A stretch of 64,000 nt of DNA from Oscillospiraceae bacterium (GTDB taxonomy: Bacteria; Bacillota_A; Clostridia; Oscillospirales; WRJC01), in contig WRJC01000009.1 of assembly GCA_009782405.1 (NCBI GenBank), forward strand, positions 1-64,000, in the 5' to 3' direction. Shown here piece after piece: positions 9,228 to 17,353 of the stretch; position 1 is the stretch's first letter, and every line of letters begins with the position of its first letter. The translations under genes were made by a program, and so were the position numbers. The notes below the pieces were generated by a model. It did no database searches and had not been told where the DNA came from. It was given only the letters and a program-made list of their open reading frames with translations.

Positions 9228-10352
9228 TTATTTTTTTCCCCTGAATTTTATCGCCGCCTCATACATGGCGACGACATTTTCCGGCGGCACGTCAGCTTGG
9301 ATATTATGCCCCGGGGCGATTATGTACCCCCCGTTTTTGCCCATGGCCCCTATCATCCTTTCGACTTCGGCGCATATCTTTTGCGGGGGGCATTCCGGCA
9401 AAATATGCTGCTGGTCTATCCCGCCCCAGAATATTGTTTTTTCGCCGAATGCGTCTTTTAATTTTGAGGGATCCATGTCTTTTGCCATGACCTGCACCGG
9501 GTTCAATATGTCGATTCCCGCCTCGATCAGCTCGCCGATCAGCGGGAATATCGCGCCGCAGGAATGAAACAATATTTTGGCTTGCGTCCTTTCGCGGATA
9601 AAGCCAAAAATCTCTTTGTGGTACGGTTTTATCATTTTTCTGTATGTATCGGGGGAAATCTGCGGCCTGTCCTGCATCCCCAGATCGTCCGCATATCCTA
9701 TGACTTGGACATATTTGCCGACGCATTCGAGGTAATTTTTGAAAAACTTCTTCTGCAGTTCCAGAAGCCTGTCATACAGGGCAAAAACAAACGGCGCATT
9801 TTCGAGCAGGTCGCAGGCCAGATTTTCATATCCCCTCAGCTTCTGCGAAGTTTCGTAGAATCCGGGCACCCCGAAATCCGCGACCAGCGCGTAGCCGCTG
9901 TTTTCGTGCAGTTCTTTCGCCCTGTCCCTGAGCCCGCGGTAAAGGCGCCCGTCGTCGGGGTTTGGCATCGCCATTTTTTCGATGTCCGAAATTTCGGCGT
10001 TTTGCAGCGGGTTGCAGACCACGTCGAAATATTCGTGCGGATCCGCTTTTTTGAATTTCATGCCAAAGCCGTTTTCAAACGCGCCGCCCGCTATTTCGGG
10101 CTTTGGGAAGTTCAGCGGGATCCTGCGGAAATCGGATTCGAACTTTACTTTCAGCTGTTCGCACGGTTCGACGGTCCCCATGGTGAAGTCGATGATTTCG
10201 TCGCTTTTTTCGTCCCGTATGCCGAAATAGCTTTTCAGCTTCGCATGGGCGCCGCGGTCCATGCAGGTGACGACCGTCCCGCCGAAATCTATGGGAAGTT
10301 TGTCCGTTTCCTGCCGGTCGAGGAGCCGCGCGACCCTTTCTCTTGAATTCAT
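9228..10352 (-). CDS. Uroporphyrinogen-decarboxylase-like (URO-D/MtaA superfamily) protein
   Basis: This 374-residue protein has the URO-D/corrinoid methyltransferase TIM-barrel pattern. It opens with NSRERVARLLDRQETDKLPIDFGG and has a late FHSCG motif, like the His-x-Cys zinc site of MtaA-type methyltransferases, followed by DILNPVQ. Family members are either haem enzymes or cobalamin-linked methyl transferases. Versions inside carbohydrate loci have no settled function. Placement between a sugar kinase and an alcohol dehydrogenase, with no other haem genes near, argues against haem synthesis. The start at 10352 was chosen because homology begins there; the upstream in-frame extension to 10553 overlaps the neighbouring gene and has no family features. 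Confidence 0.75.
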   Translation of the reverse strand: MNSRERVARLLDRQETDKLPIDFGGTVVTCMDRGAHAKLKSYFGIRDEKSDEIIDFTMGTVEPCEQLKVKFESDFRRIPLNFPKPEIAGGAFENGFGMKFKKADPHEYFDVVCNPLQNAEISDIEKMAMPNPDDGRLYRGLRDRAKELHENSGYALVADFGVPGFYETSQKLRGYENLACDLLENAPFVFALYDRLLELQKKFFKNYLECVGKYVQVIGYADDLGMQDRPQISPDTYRKMIKPYHKEIFGFIRERTQAKILFHSCGAIFPLIGELIEAGIDILNPVQVMAKDMDPSKLKDAFGEKTIFWGGIDQQHILPECPPQKICAEVERMIGAMGKNGGYIIAPGHNIQADVPPENVVAMYEAAIKFRGKK

Positions 10353-10372
10353 GGACTTGTCCCCGTTTTGTT

Positions 10373-11416
10373 TCAAACTTTTAAAATCATTTTGAAAAAC
10401 TTTTCTTTGCGCCCCGCTATCATCTCGAACACGCCCGCCACTTGCGGCAAATCGAAATAGTGCGTGATCATGCCGTCCGCGCGGATTTTGCCTTTTCCCA
10501 TAAGCTCGATTGCCTCCCTGTAATCTGCGGGGGTGTACATCGTCGTGCCGCACAATGTCAGTTCGTGCTGGACAAAGTCGGGCAGCAGGGGAATATCGTA
10601 TCCGTTTTGCAAAACGCCCACCATGACTATGCGCGTTCCCCTCCGCGCAATTTTCAAAATGTCGTTGAGCACCCCGCCTTTTTCCCCCACGCAGTCAAAA
10701 AACACGTCTATTTTCTTTCCGCCCCCGAGTTTTTCGGCACCCTGTGCGAGGCTTTCCTTGGATACGTCGATTGTCGCATCCGCCCCGAGCGAGGCGGCGA
10801 GTTCCAGCCGCCCGGCGTCCAAGTCGGCGGCATACACTTTTTTTGCTCCCAGCGCCTTGCACGACTGTGCGCAGAAATTTCCTATGGGGCCCGCGCCGAC
10901 TACCAGGACTGTGTCGCCGGGCTTGATTTCCCCGCGCTTTGCCGCGTGGTAGGCGACGCTGGCGGGTTCCAGAAGCGCCGCGTCGTCCATCGACATGGAA
11001 TCCGGGATCGGCAGCACCATCTCTTTTTGCATCGCTATGTATTCGCAGTGCGCGCCGTCGGCTTCCGCCCCGGTGCATCTGAGCGATTCGCAGAAATTGT
11101 ATTTTTCGTTTTTGCAGGCTTCGCATTCGCCGCAGACCAAATGCGGTATTACAGCCACCCTTGTGCCCACGGCCGGGAAAGTCGCCCCTTCGCCGAGCGC
11201 GGCGACCGTGCCCGAAAATTCATGCCCCATGACGACCGGATATTTTACGTACGGGTGCCTTCCGAAATATATGGTGGGGTCCGAGCCGCACACCCCGATC
11301 CGCCCGACTTTGACCAAAACCCGATTTTTTCCGGGGATCGGTATGTCGGCCATTTCCAAAACTATCCGTTCGGGCGCGACAAGCGTGGCTTTGAGCATCT
11401 TTTCGGCTTTTTCCAT
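10373..11416 (-). CDS. Zinc-dependent medium-chain alcohol/polyol dehydrogenase
   Basis: This 347-residue MDR-family NAD(P)-dependent dehydrogenase has catalytic zinc ligands in GVCGSD and GHEFSG. The structural zinc site is CGECEACKNEKYNFC, with four Cys. The Rossmann motif is VVGAGPIGNF. It resembles sorbitol, threonine and galactitol-1-phosphate dehydrogenases, so a sugar alcohol or keto-sugar is the likely substrate. The start at 11416 follows GAGGGG by about seven bases; the TTG one codon earlier is less likely. It lies 10 bp downstream of the fucose-isomerase-like gene on the same strand, indicating an operon. Confidence 0.85.
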   Translation of the reverse strand: MEKAEKMLKATLVAPERIVLEMADIPIPGKNRVLVKVGRIGVCGSDPTIYFGRHPYVKYPVVMGHEFSGTVAALGEGATFPAVGTRVAVIPHLVCGECEACKNEKYNFCESLRCTGAEADGAHCEYIAMQKEMVLPIPDSMSMDDAALLEPASVAYHAAKRGEIKPGDTVLVVGAGPIGNFCAQSCKALGAKKVYAADLDAGRLELAASLGADATIDVSKESLAQGAEKLGGGKKIDVFFDCVGEKGGVLNDILKIARRGTRIVMVGVLQNGYDIPLLPDFVQHELTLCGTTMYTPADYREAIELMGKGKIRADGMITHYFDLPQVAGVFEMIAGRKEKFFKMILKV

Positions 11417-11426
11417 CAATTTCCCC

Positions 11427-12845
11427 TCACTTTGCCCTGACTGCCCTTATGCCCGCATACTTGCAGAACACTTCGAGCGCATCGGCGACTTTTTCGTCCC
11501 GTATCAAAACTCCGTGGTGTATGACCCCGCAATCGACCATCTTTCTTTCCCAGTCCTCGATGTCTTCCACTTTCACCCAGCCGTACGAGCCGCGGACAAA
11601 CGGAGGGATATCGACGATCTCGCCGCTTCCGACAAACATCGTGTATTCGCCCCCGTATTCGACGAGGCGCAGGCACGTCACTTTTCCGGGCGCTATGTTG
11701 AACTCGACCGTGCCGTCGCAGTCGTCGCTCCAAACGGCAAGCCTTTCGTTTTGCATGAGTTTCGGGTCGCAGCCCCCCGCGCACTGGCTCGGGGCGGCGT
11801 TCCCGCAGTGCCAGGCAAGCCAGCAGTTATCTTCGCCGGGGTGCAGATCCGTCCAGTCGATGAACACGGGCGGGGTCCGCTCGAGCCCGGCGGCGTATGC
11901 GGCGAGCATGCTCGAAGCCCCGAGGACGTCGACTTCGCAGGCGGTTATGTAGCCTTGGTCGTTGAGCCGCGCAAAAGTCGAACAGCCCGCGATTTTGTAT
12001 TTGGCCTGCAGCATCTCCCAGCAGCAAACCGCCATGCAGTCGAGGCCGAGTTCCCTGTATATCCTCTTCAGCGCCACTTCGTATTTGGCGATGACGGGCA
12101 ATCTATCTTGTTTCAGCAGGCATTTTGCGCCGGCTTGCATTTGTTTCAGGGTTTCAAGAACTTCGGGGTCGCCGTCTTTTATGCTGTCCATCCTGTCGAA
12201 CACCGTGGCCAGATCCATCGTGCGGAGCATTTGCCCGAATTGCCTCTGGAAATTCTCTTCGCTGAAATACTGAGACTCGAAAAGCAGCGGGCGGGTTCCG
12301 AGCTGCCCTATTTTGGCCTGCCTGAACGATTTGAGCGCATACATGGCCCGGACAAAATTCGCGTATTCTTTCGCAAAACGCCCTTCCTCAGGGTTGCAGG
12401 TCAGTATGTGCGTATATGAAAACCCCCTGCGCTTGATCGCCGACACGGTCATGAACTGCCCGCACCAGTTGTCCGTCGAACGGTTGCCCTGCTCCGATAT
12501 CGGGCCGGAGCGCGTGCAGAAATGCAAAATGGGCAAGTCTTTTCTCATATGGGACAAAACTTCCCCCACGGCGACTTCCAGCCCGAAATTCATGTTCCCG
12601 ACGACGAGCGCGTCGATATTTTCGCGCAGGAACAGCTCCGCGGTTTTTTTTCCGTCCTCAATCGAGCCCACAAGGCCTCCTTGGGTCAGTTCTTTTCCCG
12701 GAACTACGATTTTGGCCGCCCCCGCCGATTCCATCGCGGAGAGGCAGCGGTCGCGCATGTTCTCCGCGAGCCTTCCCGTATGCTTGTTTCCGTCCCACGA
12801 TTCCCAGCTCGACGGCAAAAATCCGATTTTCAGTTCTTTTTTCAT
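11427..12845 (-). CDS. L-fucose/L-arabinose isomerase-family protein
   Basis: This 472-residue protein has the look of the L-fucose isomerase-like fold: an N-terminal flavodoxin-like half (KIGFLPSSWESWDG, DALVVGNMNFGLEVAVGE) and a C-terminal half with CEVDVLGASSMLAAYAAG and a DWTDLHPGEDNCWLAWHCGNA segment. Family members interconvert aldoses and ketoses. It is the first gene of a minus-strand operon with ADH, URO-D-like and ROK genes, driven by a consensus promoter at 12915-12943. AAAGGAAG precedes the ATG. A distant paralogue lies at 21292-22620 with the same C-terminal pattern (KVT..RLVE...GIR.VR). The exact sugar is not known. Confidence 0.75.
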   Translation of the reverse strand: MKKELKIGFLPSSWESWDGNKHTGRLAENMRDRCLSAMESAGAAKIVVPGKELTQGGLVGSIEDGKKTAELFLRENIDALVVGNMNFGLEVAVGEVLSHMRKDLPILHFCTRSGPISEQGNRSTDNWCGQFMTVSAIKRRGFSYTHILTCNPEEGRFAKEYANFVRAMYALKSFRQAKIGQLGTRPLLFESQYFSEENFQRQFGQMLRTMDLATVFDRMDSIKDGDPEVLETLKQMQAGAKCLLKQDRLPVIAKYEVALKRIYRELGLDCMAVCCWEMLQAKYKIAGCSTFARLNDQGYITACEVDVLGASSMLAAYAAGLERTPPVFIDWTDLHPGEDNCWLAWHCGNAAPSQCAGGCDPKLMQNERLAVWSDDCDGTVEFNIAPGKVTCLRLVEYGGEYTMFVGSGEIVDIPPFVRGSYGWVKVEDIEDWERKMVDCGVIHHGVLIRDEKVADALEVFCKYAGIRAVRAK

Positions 12846-12894
12846 AACAGCTTCCTTTTCGGCGGTTTCACGCCGGAATTTTTGGCAATTTACG

Positions 12895-12904
12895 TGTAAT
12901 TACA
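12895..12904. promoter_or_regulatory. Candidate operator palindrome TGTAATTACA
   Basis: A perfect 10-bp palindrome lies about 10 bases downstream of the -10 box of the minus-strand promoter, where a repressor would block the fucose-isomerase-like operon. TGT-N4-ACA is compatible with GntR-type or similar dimeric regulators. No regulator gene is in the window. Confidence 0.45.
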
Positions 12905-12914
12905 TATTTCATTC

Positions 12915-12943
12915 ATTATATCACAAGGTTTTTGGAATGTCAA
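12915..12943 (-). promoter_or_regulatory. Consensus sigma-A promoter for the 12845-8236 operon
   Basis: On the minus strand TTGACA (12943-12938), a 17-bp spacer and TATAAT (12920-12915) match the consensus exactly. TGTGA just before the -10 gives an extended -10. Confidence 0.85.
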
Positions 12944-12954
12944 GAAAAAATATA

Positions 12955-12983
12955 TTGACAACGCAAAATATATGTGATATACT
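12955..12983 (+). promoter_or_regulatory. Consensus sigma-A promoter for the activase-PfkB operon
   Basis: TTGACA (12955-12960), a 17-bp spacer and TATACT (12978-12983), again with TGTGA before the -10. Its -35 box lies 11 bp from that of the divergent promoter, so the two probably share regulation. Confidence 0.85.
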
Positions 12984-13032
12984 TTGCCTGAGAAGGAGCC
13001 GGGGGCATACAAAATATTTTGGGGTGAATTTT

Positions 13033-13938
13033 ATGGGGCAAATATTCGACATACAGAGATTTTCGATACACGACGGGCCGGGGATACGCACCACCGTGTT
13101 TTTCGCGGGGTGCAACCTGCGCTGTTTTTGGTGCCACAACCCGGAATCATTGCAAAAAGAACCGCGTTTGCAGTTCTTTCCCGTCAAGTGCATTGGGTGC
13201 AAAGGGTGTTTCTCCGCCTGCCGCAGGGGAGTTCACGGCGAGTCCGCCGACGGTTCGCGCTTTCTTTTTCGGGAACTCTGCGCGGGGTGCGGCGAATGCG
13301 CGGACGAATGCTGCGCCCAGGCGCTTTCCATGAGCTCGCGGGCGGCCGAACCCGAAGAAGTCATAGAGGTGGTGCTCAAAGACAAGCCGTTTTACCGCGA
13401 AAACGGCGGAGTCACTTTTTCGGGCGGCGAACCGTTGCTGCAATTCGAATTTTTGCATTCGCTTTTGAAGCTGGCGAAAGCCCGCGGGCTGGGCACGGCG
13501 GTGGACACGGCGGGAAACGTCCCGTTTGAGCGCTTCGAGGCGCTTTTGCCGTTGGTGGATCTGTGGCTTTTCGACGTCAAGTGCGCCGATGAACGGGATC
13601 ACATCAAAGCCACGGGGGTTTCGAACCGCCTCATTTTGGAAAACCTCGAAAAACTGTGCGGGATTGGGGCGACTGTCGAAATACGCATACCCGCGATACC
13701 GACCGTGAACGCTTCCATCGAGAAAATGGACGAGATATGCGGGAAAATACGCGGATTTGCGGCCGGCAACCCGAAGGTCGGATTGGAGCTTCTGCCCTTT
13801 CACAGATTGGGCGGGGGCAAATACGAAGCGCTTGGCATGAGCTATGGCGCGGCGGGGCTCGCGCCTCCCTCAAAGGAGGAACTGTCCGCATACAGGCAGA
13901 TTTTCGAAGAGGCGGGGATAAGGGCGAAAGCCAACTGA
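13033..13938 (+). CDS. Glycyl-radical enzyme activating protein (radical SAM)
   Basis: This 301-residue protein of the PflA family opens with FDIQRFSIHDGPGIRTTVF. The radical SAM cluster motif is C-x3-C-x2-C (GCNLRCFWCH). Two ferredoxin-type C-x2-C-x2-C-x3-C clusters follow (CIGCKGCFSAC and CAGCGECADEC), and then the GGVTFSGGEPLLQ SAM-binding segment. Such enzymes use S-adenosylmethionine to create a glycyl radical on a partner enzyme. The two extra clusters are typical of activases for diol dehydratases, choline lyase and related enzymes rather than plain PflA. No glycyl-radical enzyme is present in this window, so the partner is elsewhere. The start at 13033 follows GGGGTG. A PfkB kinase gene follows 48 bp downstream. 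Confidence 0.9.
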   Translation: MGQIFDIQRFSIHDGPGIRTTVFFAGCNLRCFWCHNPESLQKEPRLQFFPVKCIGCKGCFSACRRGVHGESADGSRFLFRELCAGCGECADECCAQALSMSSRAAEPEEVIEVVLKDKPFYRENGGVTFSGGEPLLQFEFLHSLLKLAKARGLGTAVDTAGNVPFERFEALLPLVDLWLFDVKCADERDHIKATGVSNRLILENLEKLCGIGATVEIRIPAIPTVNASIEKMDEICGKIRGFAAGNPKVGLELLPFHRLGGGKYEALGMSYGAAGLAPPSKEELSAYRQIFEEAGIRAKAN

Positions 13939-13986
13939 TTTTTGTCGTTTTTATAGGCAAACACCAAAAAAAGGAGGATTTGAAAT

Positions 13987-14916
13987 ATGGAAGTTTTGTC
14001 GGCGGGGCTGATGGTTTCGGATATATTGGCGCAGCCGGTCGATCCGGATATATTCGAAATGGATTCGCAGGCGCTGGAAAACATAGCTTTCAAAACGGGC
14101 GGAGATGCGCTCAATGTGGCGGTGAACCTTGCGAAACTCGGGGTAGGCGCGGGGGTGGCCGGGGTGATTGGGGACGATGCCCCGGGCCGCGACATCACGG
14201 CGAAACTGAAAGCCGCAGGGGTGAACTGCGACAATGTGGAAATATCCAAAAAAAACAACACCTCGGCTTGCATTGTCCTGTGCGAAAAATCGGGCGAGCG
14301 CCATTTTCTGTATTACGGGAAAAGCAACCACGAGTTCGCCGAAACGATGATCTCCGATGAGGCGCTTTCGCAGATTTCGATACTCAACGTCGGCAGCGCG
14401 ATGGCATTGGACAGCCTGGACGGCGAAGGGCTGGCCAGGCTTTTTTGGCGCGCCAAACGGCAAGGCGCAACCACCACCCTCGACCTGACGCACGATTCCG
14501 ACGGCAAATGGCTGAAAAAGGTGGAGGCCGCCTTTGAATATACCGACGTGTTCATCCCGAGCCTGGTTGAGGCCAAAATGGTCACGGGAAAAGAAGACCC
14601 GGAGGATATGGCCGAGTTCATGCGAAAATACAAGCTCAAGATTTTCGGGGTGAAATTGGGCGGGAAGGGGTGTTATGTCACAGATTTCAAGGAGGCGAAA
14701 ATCGTCCCGGCGTTTGCCTGCGACGAAGTGGTGGACACCACGGGCGCGGGAGATGCGTTCATGGCGGGCTTCATATGCGCCCTGCTCAGGGGGTTTTGCG
14801 CTTTCGACTGCGCGAAGCTGGGGGCGGCGGCGTCCAATTTCTGCATACGCCACCTCGGTGCGACCGGATATTTGCCCGGATTCGAAAGCCTTGTGAAATT
14901 CGCGGGTTTGGGCTAA
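13987..14916 (+). CDS. PfkB-family carbohydrate kinase
   Basis: This 309-residue ribokinase-fold protein has the N-terminal substrate motif TGGDALNVAVNLAKLG and the C-terminal PfkB signature DTTGAGDAFMAGF, with its catalytic Asp. Members phosphorylate ribose, fructose, ketodeoxygluconate, tagatose 6-phosphate or nucleosides. The substrate is not evident, but the location among sugar isomerases and other kinases fits carbohydrate catabolism. AAAGGAGG lies at ideal distance before the ATG. Its stop overlaps by 4 bp the stop of the convergent triosephosphate-isomerase-like gene. Confidence 0.88.
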   Translation: MEVLSAGLMVSDILAQPVDPDIFEMDSQALENIAFKTGGDALNVAVNLAKLGVGAGVAGVIGDDAPGRDITAKLKAAGVNCDNVEISKKNNTSACIVLCEKSGERHFLYYGKSNHEFAETMISDEALSQISILNVGSAMALDSLDGEGLARLFWRAKRQGATTTLDLTHDSDGKWLKKVEAAFEYTDVFIPSLVEAKMVTGKEDPEDMAEFMRKYKLKIFGVKLGGKGCYVTDFKEAKIVPAFACDEVVDTTGAGDAFMAGFICALLRGFCAFDCAKLGAAASNFCIRHLGATGYLPGFESLVKFAGLG

Positions 14917-15611
14917 GGCCGCGCATCCCAGGCTCTGCGCGCTGCGGATATCATCTCGTCGATCATCGCGAGCGGGTCTTCCGCTTTTATGATCCCGCTG
15001 GTGGAGCCGGTGGCTTCGGCGCCCGCAAATATGACGCGGTAGACGTCGTCCCCGTTTTTTATCCCGGCGGCCTGCAAAATCTGTATCTTTGGGTTTACGG
15101 CCTTTATCGCCTTTGTGGTGGCTTCCACATATTCGCGGTCGCTGGTCTGGCCGGTTCCTATGAGTTCCGAAGGTTCCGCCACGATTATGTTCGGCGCAAA
15201 GTGGGCGATGGCGGCGGCTTCCTCTATCGAGTCGGCGCAAACGATGGAAACCAGCCCGACTTCGTCGGCGCGTTTTATCGCCCTGCGCAGATCGGATACG
15301 GTCATCGGCTTCTCGGCATGGTTGAGCATCACGCCCACCGCCCCCGCCGCCTTGACCGCTTCGGGGAGCACGCTCCCGAGGCCGCGGCCGGCCGGCAGCG
15401 GATCCATGTGCTGCGCGAAAACGAGCAGCCCGGGCGTATGTTTTGCCAGCATGGGTATGTCCGAATATTGCGGGGTGACGATGATGCGCACGTCGTATTT
15501 TTGCGATGCGGCTTCTGCGGCCTTGGCCAGGGCGAGCATTTGCCCCCCATACAGATACGCTTTTGGCCCGATTTCAAAAAAGGGCGCTTTCACGGTATAT
15601 CCATTATACAT
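14913..15611 (-). CDS. Archaeal-type triosephosphate isomerase-like TIM-barrel protein
   Basis: This 232-residue protein shows the short archaeal/TpiA pattern: a Lys near the N-terminus (VKAPFF), the catalytic His strand FAQHMDPLPAGRGLGSV, the loop LNHAEKP, CADSIEEA and the Glu motif VAEPSELIGTG, then AAGIKNGDDV and the phosphate loop STSGIIKAEDP. It should isomerise triose phosphates or a related sugar phosphate. It is probably a pathway-specific copy rather than the glycolytic enzyme. It follows the mannosidase and SIS genes on the same strand but is separated from them by the IS607 element. The start at 15611 lacks a strong ribosome binding site, and the first beta strand looks short, so insertion may have altered the 5' end. 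Confidence 0.75.
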   Translation of the reverse strand: MYNGYTVKAPFFEIGPKAYLYGGQMLALAKAAEAASQKYDVRIIVTPQYSDIPMLAKHTPGLLVFAQHMDPLPAGRGLGSVLPEAVKAAGAVGVMLNHAEKPMTVSDLRRAIKRADEVGLVSIVCADSIEEAAAIAHFAPNIIVAEPSELIGTGQTSDREYVEATTKAIKAVNPKIQILQAAGIKNGDDVYRVIFAGAEATGSTSGIIKAEDPLAMIDEMISAARRAWDARP

Positions 15612-15659
15612 ATTGCAAACCTGCTACTCAAAACATGGACAAATATATCCATATTGAGA

Positions 15660-15790
15660 AAATTCCTGCTTCGTCCTGTCTGTCCTCGTATAGTTACCCA
15701 TACTACTAACATTTGATATAACAGTCCACAGGCGTAAATTCCCGACTAAGCCATCGGTACACATCTATAATATCTTGGTTACGTTTATGA
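15660..15790 (-). ncRNA. Probable TnpB omega-RNA (right-end guide RNA scaffold)
   Basis: The minus strand after the tnpB stop carries GGGAATTTACGCCTGTGGA and, nearer the end, CGAAGCAGGAAT. As I recall, this order is typical of the 3' region of IS605/IS607 tnpB genes, where the guide RNA is made. In such elements the scaffold ends at the element boundary and the flanking DNA supplies the guide. The 5' limit probably lies within tnpB. Confidence 0.55.
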
Positions 15791-16669
15791 TATTTTATAG
15801 ATTTTAGCGTCTCTCAAATTAAGACTCGCATTGTAATCCCTATCTTCTGTATATCCGCACTCGCACTTGTATACCCTGTCTGATAATTTCAAATCAGCCT
15901 TGATATTGCCGCACTTGTGGCATAATTTGCTTGACGGATAGAACCTGTCAACAATCCTTAATTCAGTGCCGTTCTGCTTGCACTTTTGTTCAAGTTTTAG
16001 CCTAAACTCATAAAACTTCTGCTGTGCAATGGCTTTTGAGAGATGTTTGTTCTTCATCATGCCTTTTACGTTTAAATCCTCAATAGTTATGTAATTTGGA
16101 TTGGTTTTCACTAAATCATTAACTATTTTGTTGATATAATCAGTGCGAATATTATCTAAACGCTGATGAAGTTTTTGTACCCTTATGACTTGTTTTTTGA
16201 TATTTTGCCGAGTAGCTTCTCCTTTCAAATTTTTTCTTTTTTTCAAACTCTCGTATTTCCTCGAAAGTTTGCGCTGTTCGCGTTTTAGTTTCTTTTCGGA
16301 TTTCTTTACCGCCAGTTTTTTGTTTATGTTTTTCTTGTGCGTTCCGTTTGATATTACCGCGAAATCTTTCAATCCTAAATCTATGCCTAATCCATTTGAA
16401 TTATTAGTGTTTTCCGGCACAATATCAGGAACTTCAACTAAAACAGAAACATAATACTTATCGGCTTTTTTCGATACAGAACCGCTCTTTATTATGTCAA
16501 TTGTTGGGATATATCCTTTTTCCTTGATTTGCACCCACCCAAGCGTCGGTATCTTTATTCTGTGGCGTTCGCACGGTATAACAACAGTTTTATCAGTTTT
16601 TACAAAATACATTTTTACGTCGCTCTTGTTTTTCTTTTTGAACTTCGGACGCCACTGCATATCATACAC
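15785..16669 (-). CDS. tnpB: IS607 TnpB (RuvC-like RNA-guided nuclease), short N-terminus
   Basis: The 294 residues from GTG at 16669 retain all three RuvC acidic residues: Asp97 in GIDLG, Glu197 in ITIEDLN and Asp278 in DRDYNASLNL. The zinc ribbon is CHKCG plus CECG, with CxC in the second half. TnpB proteins usually have about 90 more residues before the first catalytic Asp, forming the WED and part of the REC region; here they are missing. The frame is open for only about 25 further codons upstream, inside the tnpA 3' end, with no ATG, before a stop. It is therefore either a truncated protein with a doubtful guided-nuclease function or a short natural variant. It follows tnpA on the same strand. 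Confidence 0.8.
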   Translation of the reverse strand: MYDMQWRPKFKKKNKSDVKMYFVKTDKTVVIPCERHRIKIPTLGWVQIKEKGYIPTIDIIKSGSVSKKADKYYVSVLVEVPDIVPENTNNSNGLGIDLGLKDFAVISNGTHKKNINKKLAVKKSEKKLKREQRKLSRKYESLKKRKNLKGEATRQNIKKQVIRVQKLHQRLDNIRTDYINKIVNDLVKTNPNYITIEDLNVKGMMKNKHLSKAIAQQKFYEFRLKLEQKCKQNGTELRIVDRFYPSSKLCHKCGNIKADLKLSDRVYKCECGYTEDRDYNASLNLRDAKIYKIS

Positions 16670-16685
16670 CGTCAGTTTTTTGCCG

Positions 16686-17288
16686 TTAATTGCCGCTTTT
16701 TTGATTTGCTGTTTGCTGTATGGCTTGTATGTAGGTTTCTTCTTCTCGTTGAAAAACCTCGCGTATTACTGATATTAAATCGTTTACAAGCTCTTCCTGC
16801 GGTGATAATTTTTCATTATTCACAACAATAATATCCACTCCGTTTGATTTCAAGAACCTTTCAAACCATTCATAACCGGACCTGATAAATCTGTCTTTAT
16901 GCGCTACAAGGATTGTTTTCACTAATCCAAGCATACAATCTTCAAGCAGTTTATTCCATTTCTTTCGGTTGTAATTTAATCCGCTTCCTATATCCTCAAA
17001 TATTTCGTCTACTATCATGCCTTTGGCGTTGGCATACTGTTTCAAAAATTCTATTTGATTTTTCAGGTCGTCTTTCTGGTTCGTAGTTGATACCCGTGTG
17101 TATATTATTGTTTTCCCGTTTTTCGTCTGATTTTCACCCATATATTCTACATATTGTTTATGCGTATAATATCTTCTGTCTGTTGGAGAACGATTGGCTT
17201 TTAATTTTCCGTTGTTATCCCAGCGTTGCAGCGTTTTTATTGATACGCCTATCATTTCCGCAAATTCTTGTGGTTTATATATATTCAT
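16686..17288 (-). CDS. tnpA: IS607 TnpA serine recombinase
   Basis: This 200-residue transposase starts with a MerR-like helix-turn-helix (YKPQEFAEMIGVSIKTLQRW...GKL) that binds element ends. A serine-recombinase domain with the nucleophile Ser in IYTRVSTTNQ follows, with a conserved AHKDRFIRSGYEWFE segment. It catalyses excision and insertion through a serine-DNA link. The start at 17288 has GGAGG eight bases upstream, so the in-frame ATG at 17336 is not needed. A consensus promoter lies at 17325-17353. The gene looks intact, so the element could be mobile. Confidence 0.9.
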   Translation of the reverse strand: MNIYKPQEFAEMIGVSIKTLQRWDNNGKLKANRSPTDRRYYTHKQYVEYMGENQTKNGKTIIYTRVSTTNQKDDLKNQIEFLKQYANAKGMIVDEIFEDIGSGLNYNRKKWNKLLEDCMLGLVKTILVAHKDRFIRSGYEWFERFLKSNGVDIIVVNNEKLSPQEELVNDLISVIREVFQREEETYIQAIQQTANQKSGN

Positions 17289-17324
17289 AAATTTTACCTC
17301 CAGTAAAATTATTTCGTTATATAT

Positions 17325-17353
17325 ATTATACCACATTTGTACCTATTTGTCAA
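17325..17353 (-). promoter_or_regulatory. Consensus promoter of tnpA
   Basis: On the minus strand TTGACA (17353-17348), a 17-bp spacer and TATAAT (17330-17325), with TGTGG before the -10. It is inside the element, about 37 bp upstream of the tnpA start. Confidence 0.85.

Noticed and set aside
12313..13032. N-terminal extension of the glycyl-radical activase
   Set aside because: The extension runs antisense through the fucose-isomerase-like gene and the promoter region; the activase motif starts at 13033 with its own ribosome binding site.
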